From Akkermansiaceae bacterium (GTDB lineage: Bacteria > Verrucomicrobiota > Verrucomicrobiia > Verrucomicrobiales > Akkermansiaceae), in NCBI GenBank assembly GCA_903888515.1, contig CAISTY010000185.1, positions 32,134-96,133 of the forward strand: 64,000 nt of DNA. The letters run 5' to 3'. Under the pieces are notes generated by a model, which worked only from the letters and a program-made list of their open reading frames with translations, searched no databases and was not told where the DNA came from. Below, one piece after another: positions 17,801-25,975 of the stretch. Both the position numbers and the translations under genes were made by a program. How positions within the stretch are numbered: position 1 is the stretch's first letter; the number at the start of each line of letters is the position of its first letter.

Positions 17801-18943
17801 TCAGATGCCGGCGGCGGCGCGCATCACCGGGAATATATCCGTCAGTGCGGCCACCGGCAGGGTTTCGGTGTTGGTGAGCCACGCGGCCGCGCTGTCCGGA
17901 TGCTCGGGGGCGTAGCCATGCATGGCGGTCACCTTGCGCTGGTTCAGGAATGACGGAACAAACAACGAACCGGAGGGTAGCAGATAGAACAACTCGCCGT
18001 ATCCGCGGTCCTCAAACAAACAACCGTACCCGGCCAGCCGCTCGTCTGATAGAATTTCACCGTCCGCTTGTTCACCGAGCCAGGCGGTGGCGGTGGCGCG
18101 GGCCGCCGCGTCGGAGAACCAGAAGCGGGCCATGGTGGAGTCCCATACGGCGACATAGTCGCGGCCGTAGGTGAGGCCGAGTTGTTGCCAGCGCGGCAGC
18201 AGGTCGGAGCAGACGTGGACATCCGCCATGCCGTGATCGCTGAACAGATGGAGGCGCACGTCGCGATAGTGGCGCGACGCCAGGTCCGCCAGCGACCGGA
18301 GGTTGGCGGCGAACTGGTCGAACGCGGCATCCACTTGCGGGTGCTCGACGCCGTGTTTGTGCATGAGCGCGTCGAGCCGGGCGGTGAACAGATAGAGCAG
18401 TTCGACGTCGCCCTTTTCGATTTGGTGGCGGGCGTGGGCGATGTTGTCGGGATCAGCGAGTCGCCAATCGGAGCGAGCCCATGGTTTGCCGGATCGTTGC
18501 CAGTGCTCGAAAATGGTGGTTTGCCCGCCGTTGATGCCGCCGGGTTGGTAGATATCCTTTTTTTCCGAGTAATCGAGATAGGGCAGCTTTGAGAACGGGA
18601 CACTGTAGAGCTGGAAATAACCGCTGTAACCGTAATGGCGTGCGACAAACCTGGAACACAGATTGCGGACGCGGTGATGGCCCGCGATGATTTCCGGCAG
18701 CCAGCCAAGGTGCCGGAACCGGGCGAACGGCGAGCGCCCGGCCGCCTTGATGAAAAACGAAAAGTGCCCGTGCTCGCATGGCGGCACCCCGGTTAGAATG
18801 GTCGGATCGCATGTCGAGGAATAACCTAACAGGGTCTCGCAACGATTGCGCACGGGCAGCAAGTCGGCGGCAAACTGGCGGCGCGTGACCTGCGCCCAGC
18901 CCAGGGCGTCGGCGAAAACGAAGATATCAATGCGCGGCTTCAT
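17801..18943 (-). CDS. Alkaline phosphatase superfamily protein (type I phosphodiesterase-like)
   Basis: 380 residues beginning MKPRIDIFVFADALGWAQVTRR. The family's first metal Asp is in FVFADALGW, the nucleophile region is probably SSTCDPTILTGVPPCEHGH, and the second metal site is HLFSDHGMADVH. These mark the nucleotide pyrophosphatase/phosphodiesterase (PF01663) branch, which also includes enzymes that modify glycans with phospho groups. No signal peptide or membrane segment is seen, so it should be cytoplasmic, which is unusual for the superfamily. It sits directly after the receiver-domain gene with no gap. A role in trimming or adding a phosphate-linked substituent, or in recycling a nucleotide sugar, is inference. 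Confidence 0.7.
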   Translation of the reverse strand: MKPRIDIFVFADALGWAQVTRRQFAADLLPVRNRCETLLGYSSTCDPTILTGVPPCEHGHFSFFIKAAGRSPFARFRHLGWLPEIIAGHHRVRNLCSRFVARHYGYSGYFQLYSVPFSKLPYLDYSEKKDIYQPGGINGGQTTIFEHWQRSGKPWARSDWRLADPDNIAHARHQIEKGDVELLYLFTARLDALMHKHGVEHPQVDAAFDQFAANLRSLADLASRHYRDVRLHLFSDHGMADVHVCSDLLPRWQQLGLTYGRDYVAVWDSTMARFWFSDAAARATATAWLGEQADGEILSDERLAGYGCLFEDRGYGELFYLLPSGSLFVPSFLNQRKVTAMHGYAPEHPDSAAAWLTNTETLPVAALTDIFPVMRAAAGI

Positions 18944-19315
18944 TCAGCCCTGGGCGGCGGTGAGTTTGAGGATGAGCTGGATGAGCTGGATAGGTGAAAA
19001 CGGTTTCCCCAAAACCTCTCGGGCACCCGCCTTGCGCAGGTCATCGACGACCACCGGGGTGGCCCGGCCAGTGACGAAAATCACGGGCAGATTCTCACAA
19101 CCGGGGATAAGGTGAAGCTTATACATGATCTCCTGGCCGTTCACGCCGGGCAGTTCGAAATCCAGGATCACGAGGTCCGGGCGCTCGTGCCTGGCGCTTT
19201 GGATCAATCCGTCTCCGGTGGTGAAAAAACTGCCATGAAGATGGTTGCGCTGGAAGTGCAGTTGATAGAGCTTGGAAATGACGATGTCATCTTCGGCGAC
19301 AAGAATGCGTTTCAT
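18944..19315 (-). CDS. Stand-alone response-regulator receiver domain
   Basis: 123 residues: MKRILVAEDDIVISKLY with the acidic pair, phospho-acceptor D52 in DLVILDFELPG, the Thr in PVIFVTGRA, and the Lys in LGKPFSP. All residues of a working receiver are present, and there is no output domain. It overlaps the stop of the kinase/phosphatase gene by ATGA and touches the phosphatase-superfamily gene. It probably binds a partner protein, perhaps the kinase/phosphatase itself, to relay a phospho-signal into EPS control. The cognate histidine kinase is unknown; the hybrid kinases at 30-38 kb are candidates. Confidence 0.88.
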   Translation of the reverse strand: MKRILVAEDDIVISKLYQLHFQRNHLHGSFFTTGDGLIQSARHERPDLVILDFELPGVNGQEIMYKLHLIPGCENLPVIFVTGRATPVVVDDLRKAGAREVLGKPFSPIQLIQLILKLTAAQG

Positions 19316-21030
19316 TTGGGGATATCGAGGGTGATGAGGGTACAGTCGTCTTCAAGGGAAGGGCCATATTGGTCATTGATACGCGCGCGCAGGCCGTTCC
19401 ATAGGTCCTGTGGTGCGGCGGACCGGTGCTGATCGATCTGGCTGACGAAGCTCTGCCATCCCGAGTCTTCATCGTGGCGGGCCCATTCATAACAACCGTC
19501 GGTGACGAAGACAAAACGCTCCCCGCCTTCCAGGGCGATGCGATCCGAAGTGTAGCTGATCGCCGCCAGGATGCCGATCGGCGGGCCTGAGGGTTCGAGG
19601 AACCTGCGGGTGCCGTCCGCGCCGAAAAAGAACGTCGGACAATGGCCGGCGTTGGCATGCTCGATGAACTTGCCGTCCGCAGTCACCCGTGCGACGGCAC
19701 AGGTAATGAACATGGTGAGATTGCCGAGTTGGTCGCAGAGCGTGTTATTGATGGTTTCCAGGATGCCGTTGGCCGACGAGTTGTGCAATGACAGGTCGAA
19801 GGCGGTGCGGAAAATGCTGGCGAGCAGGGCGGCTGACACGCCTTTGCCCATGACGTCGATCATGGCGATGACCAGGTTGCCGGCGGCATCGGTCTTGGCG
19901 ATCGCGTAATCGCCGGCGATGCTGAGCGAGCTTTCCTGATAGATGGAGACCCGCCAGCGCTTGGAGACAGGGGCGGGCAGGATGGGCAGGAGGGCCTTTT
20001 GGATTTCAACGGCGATTTCGAGTTCGCGCAGATCCTTTTGCGATTCATCGCGGATATTGGCCAGGTGGGCGTTGGCGCAGGCGATGCCGCAAAGGTCGGC
20101 GAGTGTGCGGAGCGTGCCAAGCGAGCGGCTCCTGGACTCGGTGATGGCGGGTTTGCGCAGCGCGATGAGGGCTCCAAAGTGATTGCCGCCGGCGATGATG
20201 GGAAAGACGCAACCGGCACCCACCGAGCGGAGTGGCAGGATGTCGATTCCTTGGCGGACCAGGTCATCGGGGGTCTCCCAAACGGTCTCGCTGGTGAGGG
20301 CACCGAGGGTTCTCAGGGTCGGGTCGGCGGCGTGTTGGTCGAGGAACCAACTGGCCGTGCTGAGGACCTTGTGGATGGTTTCCGGGATGGTGGGTGAGCC
20401 TTGGAAGAAGATCCAGTCGAGCGGGTGTAGCCCGATGAATTCATCGAGCGACCCGCCGATGAAATCCCGCAGATTGCCGCTCTCTATCAGGCTGCCGGTG
20501 AGGCGATGGAATACCGAGAGGCTCTCATAGCAGGCCGAGAGTTCGTCAAGAACGTCATCGAGTTCCGGGTTGCTGAGCAGGGGCAGTCCCTGGGTGGGGT
20601 AGTATTTCAGCACTTCGAGACGGAAGCCGTGAGGTCCGCGCCACCAACGGCGCTCATCGGTCCCGGCGGCGATGATGTAAAGTCCGCGTCCGGACTCGGA
20701 GAGTGGATCGTCCGGCAGCGACGGTGACTGCAGCATGGTGTCGGTGGGTCCTTGGCCGGGGTCCTGGGCGGCGAGGACGATCGCATTGTGGGTGATGCTC
20801 CACTCGATGGAAACGGATTGGGCGGGATCGTTGAGCGCGCCATGCTTGATGGCATTGACAAGCAACTCCTGAAACACCAGTTCCCATTGGCCCACTTCGG
20901 CATCGGTCAATTCGCCGTTAGAGATGGTGGCGATGAAGCGCTGGCGCAACGGTTCGACAAGGTTCCCAAGCGCCTGGATGGTGTAGCGGACGGTTTCGAC
21001 TGGCGCGGGCAGTAGTTTTTGCAAGCTCAT
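19312..21030 (-). CDS. RsbW-like kinase fused to SpoIIE-type phosphatase (partner-switching regulator)
   Basis: 572 residues from the ATG at 21030; the frame upstream overlaps the hexapeptide gene and is not used. Residues ~15-145 form an RsbW-type HATPase: N-box ELLVNAIKHG (55-64), G1 DPGQG (90-94), G2 SESGRGL (111-117). A middle GAF-like sensor part follows (~160-365). Residues ~385-572 are a PP2C/SpoIIE phosphatase with SIAGDYAIAKTD, AMIDVMGKGVSAALLAS, HANAGHCP and FVTDGCYE. One protein can therefore phosphorylate and dephosphorylate a STAS partner, as SypE of Vibrio does. STAS targets lie in the same locus (23041 and the fusion at 24515). It overlaps the receiver gene by four bases. Confidence 0.87.
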   Translation of the reverse strand: MSLQKLLPAPVETVRYTIQALGNLVEPLRQRFIATISNGELTDAEVGQWELVFQELLVNAIKHGALNDPAQSVSIEWSITHNAIVLAAQDPGQGPTDTMLQSPSLPDDPLSESGRGLYIIAAGTDERRWWRGPHGFRLEVLKYYPTQGLPLLSNPELDDVLDELSACYESLSVFHRLTGSLIESGNLRDFIGGSLDEFIGLHPLDWIFFQGSPTIPETIHKVLSTASWFLDQHAADPTLRTLGALTSETVWETPDDLVRQGIDILPLRSVGAGCVFPIIAGGNHFGALIALRKPAITESRSRSLGTLRTLADLCGIACANAHLANIRDESQKDLRELEIAVEIQKALLPILPAPVSKRWRVSIYQESSLSIAGDYAIAKTDAAGNLVIAMIDVMGKGVSAALLASIFRTAFDLSLHNSSANGILETINNTLCDQLGNLTMFITCAVARVTADGKFIEHANAGHCPTFFFGADGTRRFLEPSGPPIGILAAISYTSDRIALEGGERFVFVTDGCYEWARHDEDSGWQSFVSQIDQHRSAAPQDLWNGLRARINDQYGPSLEDDCTLITLDIPK

Positions 21031-22178
21031 GAGTGCCGGGTGCTGGAGGTTAGATCGCGGGCTTTCAGCGAGCGGGTGAATTGGGCGATGGCAGCGTTGA
21101 GGGCATTGCAGGGGAGGGTCGCCTGATAGACGGCATGGATGGCCTCGTCGGGGGTATCCGGCGTATGGCAGCCCTGGCAGTCGGCATAGGAAAACACCCC
21201 GATCGGAGCGTGGCGGAGCACGATTTGCCAATCCTCCGTGAGGGTTTCCAACTGCTCCTGGGTGCGCGGCAGCACGCCATAGAGGGGCAGCTTTCCCTGC
21301 CAGACGAGAGGCAGCCAAGCGGCGCGGTTGCTCAGACCGGCCGCGGGATCACCGGGCAGCGTGCGGCCGTCAAAGGTTTCGAACGAGGTGGAGGAGGCGC
21401 CGCGGGATCCGAGGTGCCACGACAGCCACAAAGCGCGAATCCGATCCTTGAGCGGGACGACGGAAGCCAGGGTTTCCAGAGAGGAAACGAGGTGGGGTTC
21501 GATCTGGTCGAGCCTTGCCTGATGCTTCAGATTGAAGAGGACCCCGCCCTCTAACAGACAATTTTCGAGGGCGGTGACGGGGCCGACAAACGAATGGGCG
21601 GAGAGATGCGAATGGGTCACCAGGTTGGCACCGACGATCACCGAGCCCGGTCCGATCACGGCATAGGGACCGATCTCGCAGCCCGGGCCGATGAAGACAT
21701 TGTCGCCAATGAAGTAGGGCGGAATCAATTGGGCGTCAGGATGGATCTTGCAGGAGAAACCCATGCTGACGAGATTGAAATCCGGTTCGCCGGCCATGCG
21801 GTCGAGCCAGGATTTTTCCATGGCTGCGGCGCGAGCGATGAGATCCCAGCCATTGGTGGGGGCAGGGGGCGGCGGAGAGTCGGGGAGCCAGTCCACATGG
21901 ATGGCCGTGGCGGGAGCGGCGGCGGTCGAGTTGATGGCGGTGAATTCGGTTTGGATCGGCCAGAGCGACGACTCCTCGAGGATGTGGCGGACAGCGGACG
22001 GGCGATCGGCGGCGAAGACATGGACGGTGGTCACGCCCTGGTTGACCGCGTGGTCGAGCCAATGGTGGAGCAGGCACTGGTCGCCGATGGTCCAGAGTGC
22101 GAATGGGAGTGGAGACCGGCGGATGGTGTCCAAGACGCCCCAATCGGGCAAAACCAGTTCGAGGGATTCGGATGACAT
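21027..22178 (-). CDS. Left-handed beta-helix (hexapeptide) acyltransferase or nucleotidyltransferase-like protein
   Basis: 383 residues from the ATG at 22178 (MSSESLELVLPDW). The first ~150 residues resemble a nucleotidyltransferase scaffold (FALWTIGDQCLLHHWLDHAV) without an obvious GxGxR loop. From ~170 hexapeptide repeats appear: IHPDAQLIPPYFIGDNVFIG, CEIGPYAVIGPGSVIVGANL. The layout recalls GlmU/RmlA-like proteins with a LbH tail. It probably modifies or binds a sugar precursor of the EPS; the catalytic role is unproven because the nucleotide-binding loop is missing. The stop overlaps the kinase/phosphatase start (ATGA), and it follows the sugar transferase gene by 25 bases. Confidence 0.7.
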   Translation of the reverse strand: MSSESLELVLPDWGVLDTIRRSPLPFALWTIGDQCLLHHWLDHAVNQGVTTVHVFAADRPSAVRHILEESSLWPIQTEFTAINSTAAAPATAIHVDWLPDSPPPPAPTNGWDLIARAAAMEKSWLDRMAGEPDFNLVSMGFSCKIHPDAQLIPPYFIGDNVFIGPGCEIGPYAVIGPGSVIVGANLVTHSHLSAHSFVGPVTALENCLLEGGVLFNLKHQARLDQIEPHLVSSLETLASVVPLKDRIRALWLSWHLGSRGASSTSFETFDGRTLPGDPAAGLSNRAAWLPLVWQGKLPLYGVLPRTQEQLETLTEDWQIVLRHAPIGVFSYADCQGCHTPDTPDEAIHAVYQATLPCNALNAAIAQFTRSLKARDLTSSTRHS

Positions 22179-22203
22179 GATGCGGCGGGGCAGATTGGGA
22201 AAA

Positions 22204-22920
22204 TCAGTAGGCGCCTTTGCCGAAGAGCACGGCCGGCACGGTCTTGAGCAGGATGACAATGTCATTGAACACGCTCGAAGAACGGATGTATTTGAGGTCC
22301 AGCCTGACTTGGCCCTCAAAGTCGATGTCCGCGCGGCCACCGATTTGCCAGAGGCAGGTGATGCCGGGTTTGACGCGCAAGCGGCGCAGGTGGGAGGCTT
22401 TGTAAGCCGCGACTTCCCTGGGGACCGGCGGGCGCGGGCCGACCAACGACATCTCACCGCAGAGGACATTGAAGAACTGCGGGAACTCGTCGATGGAAAG
22501 TTTGCGGATCCATTTGCCGACCTTGGTGATACGGGGGTCGTTTTTCATTTTGAACGTCACCCCGGTTTGGCCGTGCTGGTTGTCCAGGATGAGTTGGTCC
22601 TTGATTTGATCGGCGTTGACGATCATGGAACGGAATTTCCAGATCCCGAAGAGTCGGCCGCCCGCACCGACACGCTGCTGGCAAAAGAAGACCGGACCCC
22701 GGTCTTCGAGTTTGATGAGGATGAATGTCAGGACGAAGATCGGCGAGAACAAGACGAGGGCGGCCAGGGAGCCGCCGATGTCAAGAGCGCGCTTCAACGC
22801 GCGTGTCAGGAGGATGGTGGCGCGCCAAATGATGATTTTGCGGCGGGCGTTGCGGCTCCAGCGTTCGAGTGTTCCGCTCTGCGCGGTTTGGCTCCAGTAA
22901 GTCGCCGCATCGATCTTCAT
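22204..22920 (-). CDS. Undecaprenyl-phosphate sugar transferase (priming enzyme)
   Basis: 238 residues from the ATG at 22920; a start 48 bases upstream is possible. A single N-terminal hydrophobic re-entrant helix (GGSLAALVLFSPIFVLTFILI) is followed by the bacterial sugar transferase (PF02397) core: GPVFFCQQRVGAGGRLF, IWKFRSMI, WIRKLSIDEFPQFFNVL with the catalytic Asp-Glu, MSLVGPRPPVP, and the end block LRVKPGITCLWQI. It is a short monotopic PglC/WecP-like form that moves a sugar-1-phosphate onto undecaprenyl phosphate, the first step of the repeat unit. It is the first gene of the minus-strand EPS operon and faces the STAS gene across 120 bases. Confidence 0.92.
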   Translation of the reverse strand: MKIDAATYWSQTAQSGTLERWSRNARRKIIIWRATILLTRALKRALDIGGSLAALVLFSPIFVLTFILIKLEDRGPVFFCQQRVGAGGRLFGIWKFRSMIVNADQIKDQLILDNQHGQTGVTFKMKNDPRITKVGKWIRKLSIDEFPQFFNVLCGEMSLVGPRPPVPREVAAYKASHLRRLRVKPGITCLWQIGGRADIDFEGQVRLDLKYIRSSSVFNDIVILLKTVPAVLFGKGAY

Positions 22921-23040
22921 TTGCCAATTGTGAACAATCAGCTTGCACTTGGGAAGCCAACAAACCACTCTCGGTCAGGAAGTCAGGAATTTTCGGTTTG
23001 TCGGCACTTCATTAGCGAATTATCAATCAAAGCGAAGCAA
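22921..23040. promoter_or_regulatory. Divergent promoter region of the two EPS operons
   Basis: A 120-base AT-rich gap between the two diverging transcription units, which starkly contrasts with their GC. It holds TTGTGAACAA (leftward side) and TTAGCGAATTATCAATCAAAG just before the STAS start. I cannot assign -35/-10 boxes with confidence. Both halves of the locus are likely controlled here. Confidence 0.45.
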
Positions 23041-23358
23041 ATGATCATTCAATCAAGGATGGAAAGTGATGGTACGGCGGTGTTGACCATCATGGCAAAA
23101 AACCTGACCTATGCCAACGCTGCGGAATTCAGGGAAGAAGCGCGGCCGGTGATCGAGGCTTCCGCAGGTGAGGTGGTGGTGGATTGCACGCAGGTGGAGT
23201 TTGCTGACAGTTCCGGCATAGGGGCGCTGCTCCATGCGAACAGCATGATGACCGAATCCCGCCGGCCGGTCCGTCTCACCGGAGTAGGCAAGAAGGTTCT
23301 GGCAGGCATGGAGTTGATGATGGTGCATCGCCAATTCACGCTGGAACCCAGGAAATAG
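23041..23358 (+). CDS. STAS-domain anti-sigma-factor-antagonist-like protein
   Basis: 105 residues from ATG 23041 (MIIQSRMESDGTAVLTI). A lone SpoIIAA/STAS fold: NLTYANAAEFREEA, VVVDCTQVEFADSSGIGALL with S58 in the DSSG motif at the position phosphorylated in SpoIIAA, and LTGVGKKVLAGMELMMVHRQF. It is first in the plus-strand EPS operon and opposite the kinase/phosphatase. It is the natural substrate of that enzyme. No sigma factor gene is nearby, so the output is likely protein binding rather than sigma release, as with SypA. A long plus-strand open frame that precedes it in the same phase is antisense to the sugar transferase and is not part of it. Confidence 0.9.
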   Translation: MIIQSRMESDGTAVLTIMAKNLTYANAAEFREEARPVIEASAGEVVVDCTQVEFADSSGIGALLHANSMMTESRRPVRLTGVGKKVLAGMELMMVHRQFTLEPRK

Positions 23359-23375
23359 CCAACCCGCCCGAGGTG

Positions 23376-24476
23376 ATGACCGGACGCTATTTTGAAGGCA
23401 ATCATCCCGAGTTGGCGAGTCGGTTGGAAAGTCACCTGGCGAGGATGCGTCAGGCATTCGAGGAGCACGGCTGGCGGGGATCCCTAGTGTTAGGGGGTGG
23501 TTATGGTCGCGGTGAAGGCGGCGTGATGCAGGGGCGCGATGGCGCGGGCTTCTCCAATGATCTCGACTATTTCCTGTTTGATGATGGTCCGGATGCCCCG
23601 CGCTTGCAGGCATGGTGCCGCCGGATCGAACGCACGGAAAGCGCGGCCATGGGCATCGACGTGGAGATCAAGTGTCTGCGGACGGCATCGCTGGGTGATC
23701 CGAGCCGCTCGATGATGTTTGCGGATTTGGTGGCCGGCCACGTGGTGGTGGCGGGCGATGGCGGTTTTCTGGCGCGGTTGGGCGAGGGACTGGATTTCTC
23801 GCGGATAGAACCCGAAGAGACGACACGCTTGCTATGGAACCGCGGCAGCGGCCTGTATTTCTGCCAATGCCGGATGGGATGTGACGGGGAAATGACATTC
23901 GTGATCCGCAATCATGCGAAGGCGAAACTCGCGCTGGGTGACGCCTGGCTCTGCATGCACGGCCAATACACATCCAAATGCCGGGAGCGGGCGGCGCGCC
24001 TTGCGGCGTTGGAACTGCCGGGAGAATTCGTTGGGGTGCGCGAGTGGCATGCGGAGGGGGTGGCGTTCAAGTTCTCGCCGTTTGGCGGCGGCATGACTTG
24101 GCAGGAGCTTGAGGATGAGTCCCGCAAGTTGATCGCGGCATGGGGTGCGCTCTATCTGCTAATCGAGCAACGGCGCTTGCAGCGGTCGGTCGCGGGGTTT
24201 GCCGGGTATGTGGCCCTGCCGCGCCTGCTGCCGGGATCATCCCGCGTCAGGAACCTGGCCCTAGCCCTGAGAGACCGGCTCAAGCGCGGTGCGTTCATCC
24301 GGCCGTGCGGCGACTACCCGCGCGCGGGTTTGATGCGGGCGCTGCCATGTCTGCTGGGGCTCACGCCGGGCGGGGTGGCGGATGCGGGGCGTTTCCTGCC
24401 CGAACCAGCCGGCGACGCGTCGTCCCTCCGGTGCTGGCAGGACACGTATGCGAAGTGGTGGTCCTATTATGCGTGA
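23376..24476 (+). CDS. Nucleotidyltransferase-like protein of the EPS locus
   Basis: 366 residues. I use the ATG at 23376, spaced from GAGG; a GTG three bases before is an alternative. SLVLGGGYGRGEGG followed by FSNDLDYFLFDD and GIDVEIKCL gives the G-S/G-x-x-R-G-E plus D-x-D pattern of polymerase-beta-type nucleotidyltransferases, with the first loop GGGYGRGEG replacing the usual GSxxRG. The C-terminal two thirds is helical and unrecognised. Genes of this sort occur in EPS loci of this phylum, where their role is unknown. They may modify a protein or sugar with a nucleotide. It lies 17 bases after the STAS gene. Confidence 0.6.
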   Translation: MTGRYFEGNHPELASRLESHLARMRQAFEEHGWRGSLVLGGGYGRGEGGVMQGRDGAGFSNDLDYFLFDDGPDAPRLQAWCRRIERTESAAMGIDVEIKCLRTASLGDPSRSMMFADLVAGHVVVAGDGGFLARLGEGLDFSRIEPEETTRLLWNRGSGLYFCQCRMGCDGEMTFVIRNHAKAKLALGDAWLCMHGQYTSKCRERAARLAALELPGEFVGVREWHAEGVAFKFSPFGGGMTWQELEDESRKLIAAWGALYLLIEQRRLQRSVAGFAGYVALPRLLPGSSRVRNLALALRDRLKRGAFIRPCGDYPRAGLMRALPCLLGLTPGGVADAGRFLPEPAGDASSLRCWQDTYAKWWSYYA

Positions 24477-24514
24477 TCGGCTGGAACACCTGAAAACATT
24501 GGATTTTCCCAAAT

Positions 24515-25975
24515 ATGAACACAATGCCACAAGAACCCGCGATGACGGTGCTGTTAGGTCTGCCGTTTCATGATCTGACACTGGATGAAACGCTGGACTA
24601 TTGTGTCGCGGCGATGGCGGACGGGAAAAGCCGTTATCTGGTGACGGCCAACGTCGATTTCACGGCGCAGGCATATGAGGATCCGGACTTGAAGAAGATC
24701 GTGTTTTTCGCGGACCGGGTGGTTTGTGATGGCATGCCGCTGGTTTGGCTTTCGCGGTGGTTCGGCGCGCCGTTGCGCGAGCGGGTGACGGGTTCGGATC
24801 TGGTCCCGCGGCTGTTGGAAACATGCGCGCGGCTGGGACACCCGGTGTATTTTTTTGGCAGCGACCTAACAACTTTGCGGGAGGGGAAGGTGATCGCGGA
24901 GGCGCGCTATCCCGGGCTCACCGTGGCGGGACTCGACTCGCCACCGATGGGTGCGGTGGTTGAGTGGGACAACGAGGCACTCTGCGAGAGGATGCGTGGG
25001 AGCGGGGCGCGGTTGTTGCTGGTTTGTCTGGGTTGCCCCAAACAGGAACGGTGGATTTGCGCCCATCACCAGGAGACGGGCATTCCGCTGAGCATCGGGG
25101 TGGGCGCCAGTTTGGATTTCATCACGGGCAAGCAAAAGCGGGCGCCGAAGTGGATGCAGAAAACAGGCATGGAGTGGTTTTGGCGGATGTCCGGCAGTCC
25201 CACGCGCCTGATCTCGCGTTACTGCAAGGATCTGGTCTTCCTGCTCAAGGCCGGGGTGCGACAGGCATGCTCGCAACGGCGGCGCAAGATCCTTGCCGAG
25301 TCCGTTCATGAGCCGTCGGCGGCGGCAACACCGGAGGAGGCGGCGATGATCCGCCTTGAGTGGCACGGTGACTTGCAGAAAAGCGGGTTGGCGGGGGCGC
25401 CGGTGCCGGAAATGGTCAAGGCTCCGGTTTTGCTAGACGCATCCCGGGTAACATTCATGGATAGTTCAGGCTTGGGACGGTTGGCCTTGTTGATCCGGAT
25501 GTGCCGGGCGGCGGATCAGTTGTTAGTGGCGGTGATGCCGTCCGCGGCATTCAAGACGGCGGTCGGCAAGGTGCAAATGGACTTTCTTTTTCATCTGGCG
25601 GATTCGGAGTTGGCCGCGATGCGGGTGATCCGGGAGCGGCAGGCGAGTGGCGGGGCATGCAAGCTGGCCGATGGCGGGGTGGTTTGGGTTGCCTTCAAGC
25701 GCACGCTGGATGCGCTTTATTATGCGGACATGATGACGATCCTGGAGTCTGTGATTACGGGCACGGCGGGCATCCGGGTATTGGTGGTGGATTTGAAGGA
25801 AGTGGAGTTCATTGACAGCCGGGCGGTGGGTGGATTGATCCGGGCGTGGAAATTGATGTCCGGCAACGGGGGGGCGTTGTTTTACGCGGATGCCCGACCG
25901 GCGGTGCGTGAGATCATCGCGCTGCTGCGTCTCGACAAGGTATTGGCGGAATGGAAGGGAGACCCGGCAGGATGA
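24515..25975 (+). CDS. WecG/TagA/CpsF-type glycosyltransferase fused to two STAS domains
   Basis: 486 residues. Residues ~10-250 are a complete WecG/TagA/CpsF (GT26) enzyme: RYLVTANVDFTAQAYEDPDL, VVCDGMPLVWLSRWFG, VTGSDLVPRLLE, LLLVCLGCPKQERWI, GVGASLDFITGKQKRAPKWM. After a short linker, residues ~278-375 form one STAS domain with PVLLDASRVTFMDSSGLGRL (S317/S318). Residues ~385-486 form a second with VLVVDLKEVEFIDSRAVGGL, where Arg436 replaces the phosphorylatable Ser. Fusion of a glycosyltransferase to STAS domains suggests that its activity or location is set by partner switching. It precedes the GT4 gene, which begins inside its stop (ATGA). Confidence 0.88.
   Translation: MNTMPQEPAMTVLLGLPFHDLTLDETLDYCVAAMADGKSRYLVTANVDFTAQAYEDPDLKKIVFFADRVVCDGMPLVWLSRWFGAPLRERVTGSDLVPRLLETCARLGHPVYFFGSDLTTLREGKVIAEARYPGLTVAGLDSPPMGAVVEWDNEALCERMRGSGARLLLVCLGCPKQERWICAHHQETGIPLSIGVGASLDFITGKQKRAPKWMQKTGMEWFWRMSGSPTRLISRYCKDLVFLLKAGVRQACSQRRRKILAESVHEPSAAATPEEAAMIRLEWHGDLQKSGLAGAPVPEMVKAPVLLDASRVTFMDSSGLGRLALLIRMCRAADQLLVAVMPSAAFKTAVGKVQMDFLFHLADSELAAMRVIRERQASGGACKLADGGVVWVAFKRTLDALYYADMMTILESVITGTAGIRVLVVDLKEVEFIDSRAVGGLIRAWKLMSGNGGALFYADARPAVREIIALLRLDKVLAEWKGDPAG

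Noticed and set aside
21748..23358. A 536-codon plus-strand open frame across the sugar transferase and hexapeptide genes
   Set aside because: It is antisense to two clear genes. Only its last 105 codons, from 23041, have family similarity (STAS), so the rest is a high-GC shadow.
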